A stretch of 64,000 bases of DNA. Source: Taklimakanibacter lacteus (GTDB taxonomy: Bacteria > Pseudomonadota > Alphaproteobacteria > Rhizobiales > Aestuariivirgaceae). How positions within the stretch are numbered: the stretch's first letter is position 1; each line of letters opens with the position of its first letter. Shown in pieces: positions 1 through 7,775 of this stretch. The stretch spans positions 248,001 through 312,000 of the forward strand of contig QOZQ01000002.1 in assembly GCA_003576695.1 (NCBI GenBank), in the 5' to 3' direction. The notes under the pieces were generated by a model. It worked only from the letters and a program-made list of their open reading frames with translations. It searched no databases and was not told the origin of the DNA. Made by a program: the position numbers and the translations under genes.

Positions 1-361
1 AGGTGATCTGGCGGTCGAAGATCATCACCGGGATGCCGGCGGCGCGCGCTTTCTCCATCGAGGGGACGAGCGCGTTGAAGTCGACGGCGGCGAGGATGAT
101 CGCCTTGGGCTTGAGGTTGATGACGTCGTTCATCTGGCTCTGCTGGATGTCGGTCTTGTTGTCGGCATTGAGGGTCACGGCCTCATAGCCGACATCCGCG
201 AGGAATTTCTCGATGGCCTTGACCGATTCGGTCTGGAACTCGTCCAGGAGCGTCGGGACCATGTAGTAGATCTTGCCCTTCGATTCCGCGAAGGCAGGTG
301 ACGTGAACGCGATGGCAGCGATCGCCAATGCGCCCAATAAGGCACTCAACAGTCGTTTCAT
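1..361 (-). CDS. Sugar ABC transporter substrate-binding protein (N-terminal part, runs off the window)
   Basis: This is the N-terminal 120 residues of a periplasmic sugar-binding protein of the ribose/fructose (CUT2) type. It opens with a Sec signal peptide ([19 protein letters not shown], cleavage near SPAFA-ES). The mature start ([16 protein letters not shown]) and the phrase [20 protein letters not shown] followed by [10 protein letters not shown] are typical of the periplasmic-binding-protein fold. The ATG at 361 has a strong ribosome site (AAGGAGGAAG) just upstream. It lies downstream of an ATPase and a ROK repressor on the same strand, so it probably belongs to one sugar-uptake operon whose permease lies outside the window. 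A ~100-bp palindromic repeat separates it from the ATPase. The sugar is not evident; FrcB-like fructose binding is one option. Confidence 0.85.
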   Translation of the reverse strand, partial: MKRLLSALLGALAIAAIAFTSPAFAESKGKIYYMVPTLLDEFQTESVKAIEKFLADVGYEAVTLNADNKTDIQQSQMNDVINLKPKAIILAAVDFNALVPSMEKARAAGIPVMIFDRQIT

Positions 362-431
362 GGGACTTCCTCCTTGGTTTTCTTACTCACATTCTGGGTT
401 GATGCGGCAGCGGCATCTGACAACATCAACC

Positions 432-534
432 GTCACCCCGGCGAAAGCCGGGGCCCAATAAATTCATTTCCGCGCGATCAGCGCTGCCCGCGCGGCGCTT
501 ACCCAATGGGTCCCGGCTTTCGCCGGGATGACGG
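432..534. repeat. Family A palindromic repeat, copy 1
   Basis: About 100 bp bounded by inverted ends GTCACCCCGGCGAAAGCCGG and CCGGCTTTCGCCGGGATGAC. The interior is not palindromic and contains TAAATTC-like sequence near one end. Three more copies lie at 14640-14738, 18828-18928 and 37793-37892. This copy sits between an ABC ATPase and its binding-protein gene. Confidence 0.85.
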
Positions 535-544
535 AATGGTGCGT

Positions 545-1327
545 TCATGCTTGCGCCCTGGCCTCACCGGCGCGGCCGATCGTGGCCTCTCCGGTGATCA
601 TGCGGATGACTTCATCGGGTGTCGTCTGGTCGCGCGCCACATCGCCCGCCACCTTGCCCTGGCGGATGACCACCATGCGGTCGGCGACCTGGAAGGCCTG
701 CGCCATGATATGGGTGATGATGACGACGCCGATGCCCTGCCGGGCGACACGCTTGATCATGTCGAGGCCGCGCCGCGTCTGCTCGACGCCGAGTGCCGCG
801 AAAGGCTCGTCGAGCAGCACCAGCTTGCCGCCCCAATGGACGAAGCGGTTGAGCTCGATCGCCTGGCGCTGGCCGCCGGAAAGATGCTCGACATTGGTCC
901 TGAGCGAGGGAATGCGCGTGCCGGCATTGGCGAGCGCCTTCTCGACCGCCGCGTACATGGCGCCCTCCTGCAGCACCGGCACGCCGAAATAGCGCTTCAC
1001 GATCTCGCGGCCCATGAAGAAATTGGCGACGACATCGACATTGGTGCACAGCGACAGGTCCTGATAGACCGTCTCGATGCCGGCAGCCTTGGCCTCGGCG
1101 GGGGAATTGAATTTCTTCTCCTCGCCGTCGAACAGCATGCGCCCCGACGTCGCCTCGAGCCCGCCCGAGATGATCTTGACCAGTGTCGATTTGCCGGCGC
1201 CATTGTCGCCGAGCAGCGCCACCACTTCGCCGCGCGCGATATCGAAGCTCACGCCACGCAGCGCTTCGATGGCGCCGAAATTGCGGGTGATGTTCTCGAG
1301 CCTGAGGAGGGGGGCTTGCTCGGTCAC
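545..1327 (-). CDS. Sugar ABC transporter ATP-binding protein, single domain (FrcA-like)
   Basis: A 260-residue ATPase of a CUT2-type sugar importer. It has one nucleotide-binding domain rather than the usual fused pair: Walker A GDNGAGKST, Q-loop VYQDLSL, signature LSGGQRQAIE, Walker B KLVLLDEPFAALG and an H-loop in IITHIM. Single-domain CUT2 ATPases of this size are known from the FrcBCA fructose transporter of rhizobia. The start is a GTG whose last bases overlap the stop of the upstream ROK gene (GTGA), indicating translational coupling. It should act at the inner membrane with the binding protein that follows and a permease outside the window. Transporter class is certain; the substrate is inferred only. 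Confidence 0.9.
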   Translation of the reverse strand: MTEQAPLLRLENITRNFGAIEALRGVSFDIARGEVVALLGDNGAGKSTLVKIISGGLEATSGRMLFDGEEKKFNSPAEAKAAGIETVYQDLSLCTNVDVVANFFMGREIVKRYFGVPVLQEGAMYAAVEKALANAGTRIPSLRTNVEHLSGGQRQAIELNRFVHWGGKLVLLDEPFAALGVEQTRRGLDMIKRVARQGIGVVIITHIMAQAFQVADRMVVIRQGKVAGDVARDQTTPDEVIRMITGEATIGRAGEARAQA

Positions 1328-2496
1328 GCGGCTTTCTCCGCTTTGGATTTCTGCATCAGAGGATCGTTGTCGTCATCGCCCGAGGTGCCGATGCGCGGCG
1401 CCAGGACATTGGAAAAAGCGAGCGCCGCGGCGCCGCGCAGCAGCGCCGCCTTGCCGGTGATCGACAGAGTGAAGCGCGGCACCTTGCGGTCGCGCCGCTC
1501 GGAGACGGAGGGCAGCAGCGGCTCGGCGGCGCGGGCGAGCTTCTTCATGACGCCTTCCGGCGCCAGGCCGCCGAAGATGATGGTTTCGGGATCGAAGAGA
1601 TTCTCGATGGCGAGGATCGCTGTGCGCAGCAAGGGTGCCGCCTCCTTGATCCAGCCATCCTCGCCGACGATTTTCGAGCGCCGGTCGAAGGCTTCGACGG
1701 AGAGATAGCGCTCGAGGCAGCCGCGATTGCCGCAGGAGGGACAATATTCGCCATCCGGGATGAAGGGCACATGGCCGATCTCGCCGGCATTGCCGCGCGC
1801 CCCGCGCAGGACTTGTCCGCCATGCACGAGGCGGCCGCCGGTGCCGACGCCGAGATAGAGATAGTAGAATTCCTGCAGGTTGCGCCCGGCGCCGTAGAGG
1901 CGCTCGCTGAGCGCGGCGGAGGCGACGTCGCCGCCGACGAAGGCGGGCAGCCCTGTTGCGGCGGCGAGACGCTCGGCGATCGGCACGTCCTTCCAGCCTT
2001 GCAGCGTCGTGGGGCCGACGAAGCTCATGGCCTCGACATCGAAAGGCCCGGGCATCGCCATGCCGAGGCCGAGCATGCGGCCCGCGGGGCGCAAGCGGCG
2101 CAGGCCGGCGGCAATCCGCGCGATCTCGGCGAAAGCGCGGTCGGGATCGGGATTGACGATCTCGCGGCCTTCCTGGCCGATGATGTCGCCGGCGAGATTT
2201 ATGAGCGCCACATCGACGCCGATCGGCGACACATTGGCGCCGATGGCGAAGCCGCCTTCCGGATTGAGGGTGAGGGCGGTGGCCGGATAGCCGCGGCCCT
2301 TGGGCTCTTCGCGGGCACCCTTGATGAAGTCCTGGAGCTCGAGCTCGCGGATGATGGTGGAGACGGTCTGCACCGTGAGGCCGACGCGCCGCGCGATCTC
2401 GCCGCGCGCGATCGGGCCATGCAGGCGTATCGTTTCGAGCACGATCCTGCGATTGTAAGGCCGTCCCGATTCCTGGTTGGTGCCGCGTAGGCTCAT
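1324..2496 (-). CDS. ROK-family transcriptional regulator
   Basis: 390 residues. An N-terminal winged helix-turn-helix (about residues 14-70, with GEIARRVGLTVQTVSTIIREL) is followed by a ROK sugar-kinase-like domain. The ROK zinc/signature motif CPSCGNRGCLE is intact, as is the sugar-binding phrase GNAGEIGHVPF. The ATG at 2496 is preceded by GGGGAGA at good distance. It is the first gene of the operon with the ATPase and binding protein, so it probably autoregulates and controls them in response to the transported sugar, as FrcR-type and NagC/XylR-type regulators do. The AT-rich upstream stretch (about 2530-2570, including GGTTTTCAAAAAAACTA) is a reasonable place for its promoter and operator. 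Confidence 0.92.
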   Translation of the reverse strand: MSLRGTNQESGRPYNRRIVLETIRLHGPIARGEIARRVGLTVQTVSTIIRELELQDFIKGAREEPKGRGYPATALTLNPEGGFAIGANVSPIGVDVALINLAGDIIGQEGREIVNPDPDRAFAEIARIAAGLRRLRPAGRMLGLGMAMPGPFDVEAMSFVGPTTLQGWKDVPIAERLAAATGLPAFVGGDVASAALSERLYGAGRNLQEFYYLYLGVGTGGRLVHGGQVLRGARGNAGEIGHVPFIPDGEYCPSCGNRGCLERYLSVEAFDRRSKIVGEDGWIKEAAPLLRTAILAIENLFDPETIIFGGLAPEGVMKKLARAAEPLLPSVSERRDRKVPRFTLSITGKAALLRGAAALAFSNVLAPRIGTSGDDDNDPLMQKSKAEKAA

Positions 2497-2570
2497 GGAC
2501 TGGCGTCTCCCCGAGCCAACGCTATCACTGGGTAAAAGAATAAGTCAAATGGTTTTCAAAAAAACTATCG

Positions 2571-2600
2571 GATACAGGGAATTACAGGGAATTACAGGGA
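2571..2600. repeat. Three tandem 10-bp repeats (G/A-T-TACAGGGA)
   Basis: The units GATACAGGGA, ATTACAGGGA and ATTACAGGGA follow one another directly. A further AGCAGGGAATT lies at about 2652. The array sits at the border between the sugar operon and the accessory island, upstream of the DUF5681 gene. It has no obvious coding role. Confidence 0.7.
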
Positions 2601-2783
2601 AAATTCGCAAAAAGAATCCGACCCCAGCAGGATCAAGGGGTTAGCCCTGTGAGCAGGGAATTTCGGTTCCTCCGGCGGTTGCTTCTCAAATTGCTTCATG
2701 CGGCTCCTGACACAACGCATATTGACTGTTGGAACAAATATAGAACAAACTGCCCGCAGCTGAAAGCGAAATCGGAGAGACCA

Positions 2784-3266
2784 ATGGTTGATGATCGAGC
2801 ATCGAGGGTGGACCCGGCGGCGACAGGTTATGGCAACCCGCCGAAAGCAACGCGCTTCCGCAAGGGACAATCCGGCAATCCCGCGGGCAAGCCCAAGGGG
2901 GCCAGAAACAAGCCGCGCCCCCAAAGCGAGCGGCTGAGATCGCTGATGCTCGAGGAGGCCTATCGTCCCATCAAGGTGAGCGACAATGGCGAGGAAGCAA
3001 CCATGCCGATGGCGCAGGCCGTCTTCAGGTCGCTCGCCGCGGCAGCGGCCAAGGGCGAGGCGCGGGCGCAGGCCATGTTCCTGAAAATGGTGAGCGCGAG
3101 TGAAGCCGAGGCGGCGGCGATCGAGGAGATGATGGAGGAAACGCGCTGGGCGGAGGCCGAATACGAAGAGCCGGTGTTCGAGGTGAGGATCATCGATGCA
3201 AAGGATGGCCGCCCGACGGGCAAGGAGGAGATCTATCACCACAGTGATGACGATAGAGATGTATAG
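2784..3266 (+). CDS. DUF5681 domain-containing protein
   Basis: 160 residues of unknown function. The N-terminal block GYGNPPKATRFRKGQSGNP followed by AGKPKGARN is the hallmark of DUF5681 proteins. These are often found in genomic islands and near phage-like genes of alphaproteobacteria. The remainder is rich in Ala, Glu and Lys and probably helical, with a very acidic tail (EEAYRP, EIYHHSDDDRDV). The reading frame is open 45 codons further upstream, but the ATG at 2784 has a GGAGAG site in front and begins the conserved part, so it is preferred. The gene stands alone and is followed by a toxin-antitoxin pair. Its role is not known. Confidence 0.75.
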   Translation: MVDDRASRVDPAATGYGNPPKATRFRKGQSGNPAGKPKGARNKPRPQSERLRSLMLEEAYRPIKVSDNGEEATMPMAQAVFRSLAAAAAKGEARAQAMFLKMVSASEAEAAAIEEMMEETRWAEAEYEEPVFEVRIIDAKDGRPTGKEEIYHHSDDDRDV

Positions 3267-3402
3267 GCAAGTCCATCTGTCGGCTGCCCGTAGAAGCGGT
3301 GACGAGGCACAGTCTAAGTGCATGATTCGAATCGCTGAAAATCGTTCAGATTCAATAATTTGCCTGGCGCTCATGGAAGTGTTAAGCTGTAGGAAAGGTA
3401 AC

Positions 3403-4041
3403 ATGGGCAGGTCGACCAAAGGCGCGCAGATGCAATTCGACAAGGCCAAATTGAAGTCGGTCATTCTTTACGCATGCACCAGGTGCGACGGCGGAGAACT
3501 GGGTGCTGTCAAGATGCACAAGGTGCTCTACTTCCTCGACATGCTGCATTACGCCGATATGGGCGCGCCGGTCACAGGCTCGACCTATCGGAAGAGGGAC
3601 ATTGGCCCCACCAATGATCAGCTTCTGCCGACGCTTCGCGAAATGAAAGCAGCTGGTGAGATCGACGTGAGAGAGGTCGATTATTTCGGTTACCGCAAGG
3701 TGGAATATGTCGCGCGCGCCCAGCCGCGAACCGAGCTTTTCAGCAAGCGCGAGCTGGATCTCCTGGACGAAGTCATCGATTTCGTTTGCGCGCGGAATAC
3801 CGCGAAGACGATCAGCGAGTTCAGCCATAACCGTGCATGGGAGATGGTCGAATTTGGAGCCGAGATTCCGTACAATAGTGTTTTGCTGATTCTGCCGACT
3901 CAAGTATCGCCCGAGGCGATCGAATGGGGCGCGTCCCAGGTAGGTGCGATTGAGGCTGAGAGATCGAAGGGTGACGCCATGGGTGGTACGGACTTCGGAG
4001 CTATTCGACGTCGCGTTCTGGAAAGGCATGGCGCAAGATGA
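3403..4041 (+). CDS. Panacea-type (DUF4065/SocA-like) antitoxin
   Basis: 212 residues. The central part (GAVKMHKVLYFLDMLHYAD, then GAPVTGSTYRKRDIGPTNDQ) matches the Panacea domain, formerly DUF4065, found in SocA and in the antitoxins of PanAT toxin-antitoxin systems. The ATG at 3403 has an AGGAAAGG site six bases upstream. A later ATG (3430) would still keep the domain. The last ~24 codons overlap the start of a small RelE-like gene in another frame, the tight arrangement expected for an antitoxin-toxin pair. In characterised PanAT pairs the Panacea protein neutralises its partner toxin directly. The flanking DUF5681 and HNH genes suggest a mobile or defence island. Confidence 0.75.
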   Translation: MGRSTKGAQMQFDKAKLKSVILYACTRCDGGELGAVKMHKVLYFLDMLHYADMGAPVTGSTYRKRDIGPTNDQLLPTLREMKAAGEIDVREVDYFGYRKVEYVARAQPRTELFSKRELDLLDEVIDFVCARNTAKTISEFSHNRAWEMVEFGAEIPYNSVLLILPTQVSPEAIEWGASQVGAIEAERSKGDAMGGTDFGAIRRRVLERHGAR

Positions 4042-4255
4042 GTCGGTCTGGGAAATATTCGACATCTTCGAAACCGCTCTGAAAGCCGATCCCTACAGCC
4101 CCGGCGAGCCTCATCCAGCATACAAGACGGGCAAGTTGCTGATTTACGAATCGCCCCCAGTTTCGCGCCTGCCGACGATCATTGTCCTCTATGAGATCTT
4201 CGAGGAGGAAGGCGTGATCAAGCTCTGGAATTTCCAGATGAGGCCGCGCCGATAG
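3971..4255 (+). CDS. RelE/ParE-like toxin partner of the Panacea antitoxin
   Basis: About 94 residues. The N-terminus (TPWVVRTSELFDVAFWKGM) and the C-terminal strand pattern (LPTIIVLYEIFEEEGVIKLW) resemble the beta-alpha-beta core of RelE/HigB-type toxins. Such toxins cleave mRNA on the ribosome or inhibit gyrase. The start is uncertain: GTG at 3971 is chosen because it covers the first predicted strand, while GTG 3944 and ATG 4028 are alternatives. With 3971 the gene overlaps the antitoxin by 71 nt. Assignment as toxin rests on size, fold-like pattern and the Panacea neighbour; no catalytic residue could be identified with confidence. Confidence 0.6.
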   Translation: MTPWVVRTSELFDVAFWKGMAQDESVWEIFDIFETALKADPYSPGEPHPAYKTGKLLIYESPPVSRLPTIIVLYEIFEEEGVIKLWNFQMRPRR

Positions 4256-4430
4256 GATCAGCGATCCTTCCGATGGAAAAATCGACCGGAAGCCGGATGT
4301 TGGTGAGCGTAGAGTTGTCGCTCGGCCAAAGTCCATCGCTTCCTGCAGTATTCAGCGATCTTCGTGTTCTCCCCAGAACGGTTGAGGAAATCGTGCAGGA
4401 GCTTGCCTTAAGCTGTTCCAATTGGCTCGG

Positions 4431-5363
4431 TCAGCCTATCGCCCTGAAGCGCTCAAACCGCATCGCCAGTCGGTCGCGGTCCGGATAATCCTGCAGGCGG
4501 ACAGGATGGCGGATGATTGCCCCCTTCAAGCTCTTCAGGGCGTCGAGCATCGGTCCGTCATTCTGGTCAAGGAGGCGATCGGACACGTGCAGGCGATAGT
4601 CCGGATCGATGCCGATCAGATGTGCGTCAAAGGCCGCATGATGGATTTTCGACAATGGAATTCCATTGGGGACGACGGGCTGGCCGAGCAATGCGTCCTG
4701 ATCGGCAACGATGTGGGCTGCGTCGAGAAGCAGCGGTTCCGCGAGGCCCGAAATCGCGCACCGACTGTCATAGGCCGCAATGACCGCCTCCCGGAATGAA
4801 ACCTGGTGCAGTCGTTGCTTGACCATGCGCATCGCATATCGCCGGTCGGGACCGCTCTCCGCAAAACCAGTGGCTTCGTGGTGGGGCGTGCCAAAGGCGA
4901 CTTTTGCCTTCAGGGCGAGAGCATCCCAGTCCGCGATAAACGCCGGGACAATGGCTTGATAGCGGCCCGGCGCAATTCCAAGAAAATAGATAACATGCCT
5001 CTGGGCCTCGAAGGCGGCACGCAGCCAGCGATTGTCGGCGGCCTCGGGGTCCCGCCCCATGAAGGCATAATCGATCGTCTCGTCTCCGGCGTAGATCTGG
5101 CGATGCACGTCGATCTGGTCATCGTACCAGATCCTGCGGCCTGGTTTCGGAAAGACGGTCCTGATCGACAGAAGAAAACTCATCTGACGCGGCTTGAAGA
5201 TGCCGCGCTGAGGATTGACAAGGGGGATGCGCTCGCCCTGAAACTCAAAGCCCGCAGTCAGATCAAGAGTGCTAAGATAATTCCGCGCGTCACCCATCCT
5301 GCGGACATGATCGAATGCGGCGAGCCGCATCAGTGTGTCGGTGTCGCTGGTCATTCCCGGCAC
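4431..5363 (-). CDS. HNH endonuclease, probable restriction enzyme
   Basis: 310 residues. The C-terminal third holds an HNH nuclease core: CAISGLAEPLLLDAAHIV, then NGIPLSKIHHAAFDAHLIG and DYRLHVS, with the metal-binding His residues in AAHI and HHAAFD. The N-terminal half (ERIPLVNPQRGIFKPRQM, then RIWYDDQ and FLGIAPGRYQAIVP) is a conserved region seen in stand-alone bacterial HNH restriction-like enzymes, probably a DNA-recognition domain. The start may be GTG 5363 (AGGGG upstream) or ATG 5354. No methyltransferase is adjacent, so if it is a restriction enzyme it may be modification-dependent; that is inference. It points towards the toxin-antitoxin pair in the accessory island. Confidence 0.8.
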   Translation of the reverse strand: MPGMTSDTDTLMRLAAFDHVRRMGDARNYLSTLDLTAGFEFQGERIPLVNPQRGIFKPRQMSFLLSIRTVFPKPGRRIWYDDQIDVHRQIYAGDETIDYAFMGRDPEAADNRWLRAAFEAQRHVIYFLGIAPGRYQAIVPAFIADWDALALKAKVAFGTPHHEATGFAESGPDRRYAMRMVKQRLHQVSFREAVIAAYDSRCAISGLAEPLLLDAAHIVADQDALLGQPVVPNGIPLSKIHHAAFDAHLIGIDPDYRLHVSDRLLDQNDGPMLDALKSLKGAIIRHPVRLQDYPDRDRLAMRFERFRAIG

Positions 5364-5727
5364 CGGCGCTCAGCCCCTGAACCGATCGTCATGTGACAAT
5401 CAGATAACCTGAATCAGGCCTCAGGCCAATGTTCGCCGGGGCAGCGTGCCGGCCTGTCCTGGCGCTGGATGAGCCCGGACGCCCTGCCGGCGTCCCGAGG
5501 GGCCTTTGTGCCCGGCAGGTCACGATCATGGTTGCCCAATGGAACTTTTTGGTGCAGCCTCTCTCATCCGCTTTTGAGGGGCGGGTATTCCCTAAAGAGC
5601 GGTAGGGCTCGCCGTGTGATTTCGCCGTCATCCCGGCGGGCCCGCCTTTCTCCCCAACCGGGCGTCGATCATCAACTGCTTGAAATGACAGCCAATATCG
5701 CCGTGCAGTGCGGTTTTCGCGCGCTGT
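5364..5727. other. Intergenic region without a supported gene
   Basis: 364 bp between the HNH gene and the transporter. No frame with ribosome site and plausible composition was found. A partial repeat end resembling family A (GTCATCCCGGCGGG, near 5627-5640) is present without its partner end. This could be a decayed copy or part of the transporter's downstream region. Confidence 0.5.
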
Positions 5728-6999
5728 CTAGGTGGCGGCAACCGAATCCCCGAGCGTCCGGCGCGAGCTCTCCTTGATCGAGAGCGCCGCGGCCGCCGAG
5801 ATGGCGGCGCAGACCATAATATAGATGGCCGGCACGCTGTTATGGCCCGTCGCCTCGATGAGCCAGGTGGCGACGGCGGGCGCCGTGCCGCCGGCGAGGC
5901 CAAAGGCGACATTGTAGGCGGCCGAGACCGCCGAGCAGCGCACATGGCGCGGGAAGATCTCGCACATGGCAATCGGATTGACCGACCCATAGGCGCCGAT
6001 CAGCAGGGCAAAGCCGAACTGGCCCAGGAAGACAAGGGCGATATCGCCCGTCTGCATGAGCCGCATCAACGGCCAGGACAGGATGGTGAGCGCGATCGCG
6101 GCGCCGGCCAGGATCGGCTTGCTGCCGATACGGTCGGCGAGCCGCGCCATGAAATAGACGGTGACCAGCAGGATGCCCATGTTGATCGAGTTGATCCACA
6201 GCGCCGTCTTCGCCCCGATATCGGCGGCGAGCTTCAGCCAGGCGATGATGTAGACGAACATCAGGTAGAAGGCGACGGCATTGACGAGGCTGATGCACAC
6301 GGCCTGCAGCATCTCGAGGGGATGTTCGCGCATGGCCTGCAGCAAGGGAAAGCCTTCCGCCGCCGCCGGCTGATCGAAGGGCATGCGCCGCCTCAATATG
6401 TAGCCGGCGACGCCGACCAGCACGCCGAACAGGAAAGGTATGCGCCAGCCCCAGGCGACGACCTGATCGAGCGGCAGCAGGTTGAGCACGACCGCGCCGA
6501 CCGCCGAGCCGAGGAGAATGCCGCCGACGGCGCCGATCGGCGCCCAGGCCGTGGCGGCACCGCGCCTGTCCGGATGCGCGGTCTCGGCCAGGAAGACGGC
6601 GGAGCTCGTATATTCACCGCCAACGGCCAGCCCCTGCACCATGCGGCAGATCAGCATCAGCACCGCCGCCCAGATTCCAATTTCGGCATAGGTCGGCAAG
6701 AGGCCCATGATCAGTGTCGGGATCGCCATCGCCACCACCGACCACAGCAAGGCCGGCCCGCGTCCGACCCGGTCGCCAATATGGCCGAACAGGATGGCCC
6801 CGATCGGCCGCATGAGGAAGCCGACGGCGAAAACGGCATAGGCGGCGAGCAGGGAAGTGGTGGGATCGTCAGCCGGAAAATAGAGGTGGCCGATGGTGCG
6901 GGCGAAAAACCCATAAATGGCAAAATCGTACCATTCCATCACATTGCCGACGATGCCGGCCGTGACCACCCGCCTGCGGTTTGCTTCGACGATCGACAT
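5728..6999 (-). CDS. MFS transporter, metabolite:H+ symporter (MHS/ProP-like) family
   Basis: 423 residues with about twelve hydrophobic segments. Family marks are GNVMEWYDFAIYGFFA at the N-terminus, GHIGDRVGRGPALLW in loop 2-3, RMVQGLAVGGEYTSSAVFLAE in helices 4-5, and the repeated loop LADRIGSKP. These identify the metabolite:H+ symporter branch that includes ProP, ShiA and KgtP (osmolytes, shikimate, alpha-ketoglutarate). The ATG at 6999 is preferred over an in-frame GTG at 7023. The substrate cannot be told from sequence. It stands alone on the minus strand with a small secreted-protein gene upstream. Confidence 0.9.
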   Translation of the reverse strand: MSIVEANRRRVVTAGIVGNVMEWYDFAIYGFFARTIGHLYFPADDPTTSLLAAYAVFAVGFLMRPIGAILFGHIGDRVGRGPALLWSVVAMAIPTLIMGLLPTYAEIGIWAAVLMLICRMVQGLAVGGEYTSSAVFLAETAHPDRRGAATAWAPIGAVGGILLGSAVGAVVLNLLPLDQVVAWGWRIPFLFGVLVGVAGYILRRRMPFDQPAAAEGFPLLQAMREHPLEMLQAVCISLVNAVAFYLMFVYIIAWLKLAADIGAKTALWINSINMGILLVTVYFMARLADRIGSKPILAGAAIALTILSWPLMRLMQTGDIALVFLGQFGFALLIGAYGSVNPIAMCEIFPRHVRCSAVSAAYNVAFGLAGGTAPAVATWLIEATGHNSVPAIYIMVCAAISAAAALSIKESSRRTLGDSVAAT

Positions 7000-7136
7000 T
7001 CGTGCGCCGGCCCCGTTCTTCACGCGACGATAACGGGAAGACTATTCGATCACAAGCCGCTTTCCCTTCTCGCGCCGGCGAGAAGACGAAACCTGGAGAA
7101 ATGGCGCGGGTGGGGAGAGTGCGAGCGGCGCTTCGG

Positions 7137-7418
7137 TCAGCCTTGCCACAGGGAGCGGGTGCGCGGATCGACATAGACGATGAAGCTGCGGCCCTTCCTG
7201 ACGACCCAGAACTGATAGATCGGCGTCACGCAGCTCTTGGTCTTGACGACCTTATACCCTCTCTCGCGCACCATGTGCCGGGCCGTGTTGCAGGAAATCC
7301 TGTCATTGCCATGGTGGCGATCCTTGAGGCGCAGCTTGTACTTCGCGGCTTCGCCCGTGTCGGGCACCGCAAGGGCGAAAAGCGAGGCGATGGCTGCAAG
7401 CGCGAGTAACTTCTTCAT
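7137..7418 (-). CDS. Small secreted protein of unknown function
   Basis: 93 residues with a clear Sec signal peptide (MKKLLALAAIASLFALAVP, cleavage near GEA-AKY). The mature part is basic (KYKLRLKDRHHGNDRIS) and ends in YQFWVVRKGRSFIVYVDPRT, a short strand-rich motif seen in small periplasmic proteins of rhizobia. Two cysteines (in RISCNTA and KTKSCVTP) could form a disulfide. The ATG at 7418 has GGAG nine bases upstream. No neighbour suggests a pathway. Confidence 0.7.
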   Translation of the reverse strand: MKKLLALAAIASLFALAVPDTGEAAKYKLRLKDRHHGNDRISCNTARHMVRERGYKVVKTKSCVTPIYQFWVVRKGRSFIVYVDPRTRSLWQG

Positions 7419-7546
7419 GATCGTCAACTCCGGGACGGTGGTCCTGAGGGTGAATACGTCCGAGCCCCCGGTCCGGCATCCACCCCACAGCTCAAATCTT
7501 TGCGAGGCCTCTATACGCCGCTGTCGCGGCTCTGCCGAGTTTTGAA

Positions 7547-7678
7547 TTACTAAACAAAGAACTAAACTACTATGTTCAGCATCTTACCGTATTGCAGCGA
7601 GATTGCCTTCGCATATGCACTGCTACCCGCTTGAATTGTTTAGTAACAGATAGTTTAATAAACAAAATTACTAAACAA
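7547..7678. promoter_or_regulatory. Repeated operator TTACTAAACAA upstream of the Dha/ABC operon
   Basis: Three perfect copies of an 11-mer occur in an AT-rich 130-bp stretch: TTACTAAACAA at 7547-7557, its inverse TTGTTTAGTAA at 7636-7646, and TTACTAAACAA at 7668-7678. The last two form a perfect inverted pair. Partial copies lie at 7561 (ACTAAAC) and around 7651 (TAGTTTAATAAAC). The cluster ends 98 bp before the binding-protein start. It resembles operators of ROK/XylR-type repressors; the regulator may be unlinked or may be the HTH protein encoded at 17060. Confidence 0.7.
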
Positions 7679-7775
7679 CGAGATTCGGCAGTGGCCCTTC
7701 GGGCTCATGCCGGAAGCGTATCCGGGGAGCCTCGCGCGGCCGCCGGATGCGGAAATCGAAACGGGAGGAGACCTC

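Noticed and set aside
2649-2783. 45 extra N-terminal codons of the DUF5681 gene
   Set aside because: The stretch is not part of the conserved domain, and a better ribosome site stands before ATG 2784.
2500-5363. Prophage
   Set aside because: No integrase, terminase, portal or other structural phage gene is present; only a DUF5681 gene, a toxin-antitoxin pair and a nuclease.
5842-7176. 444-codon plus-strand frame
   Set aside because: It is opposite the MHS transporter and has no recognisable motif.
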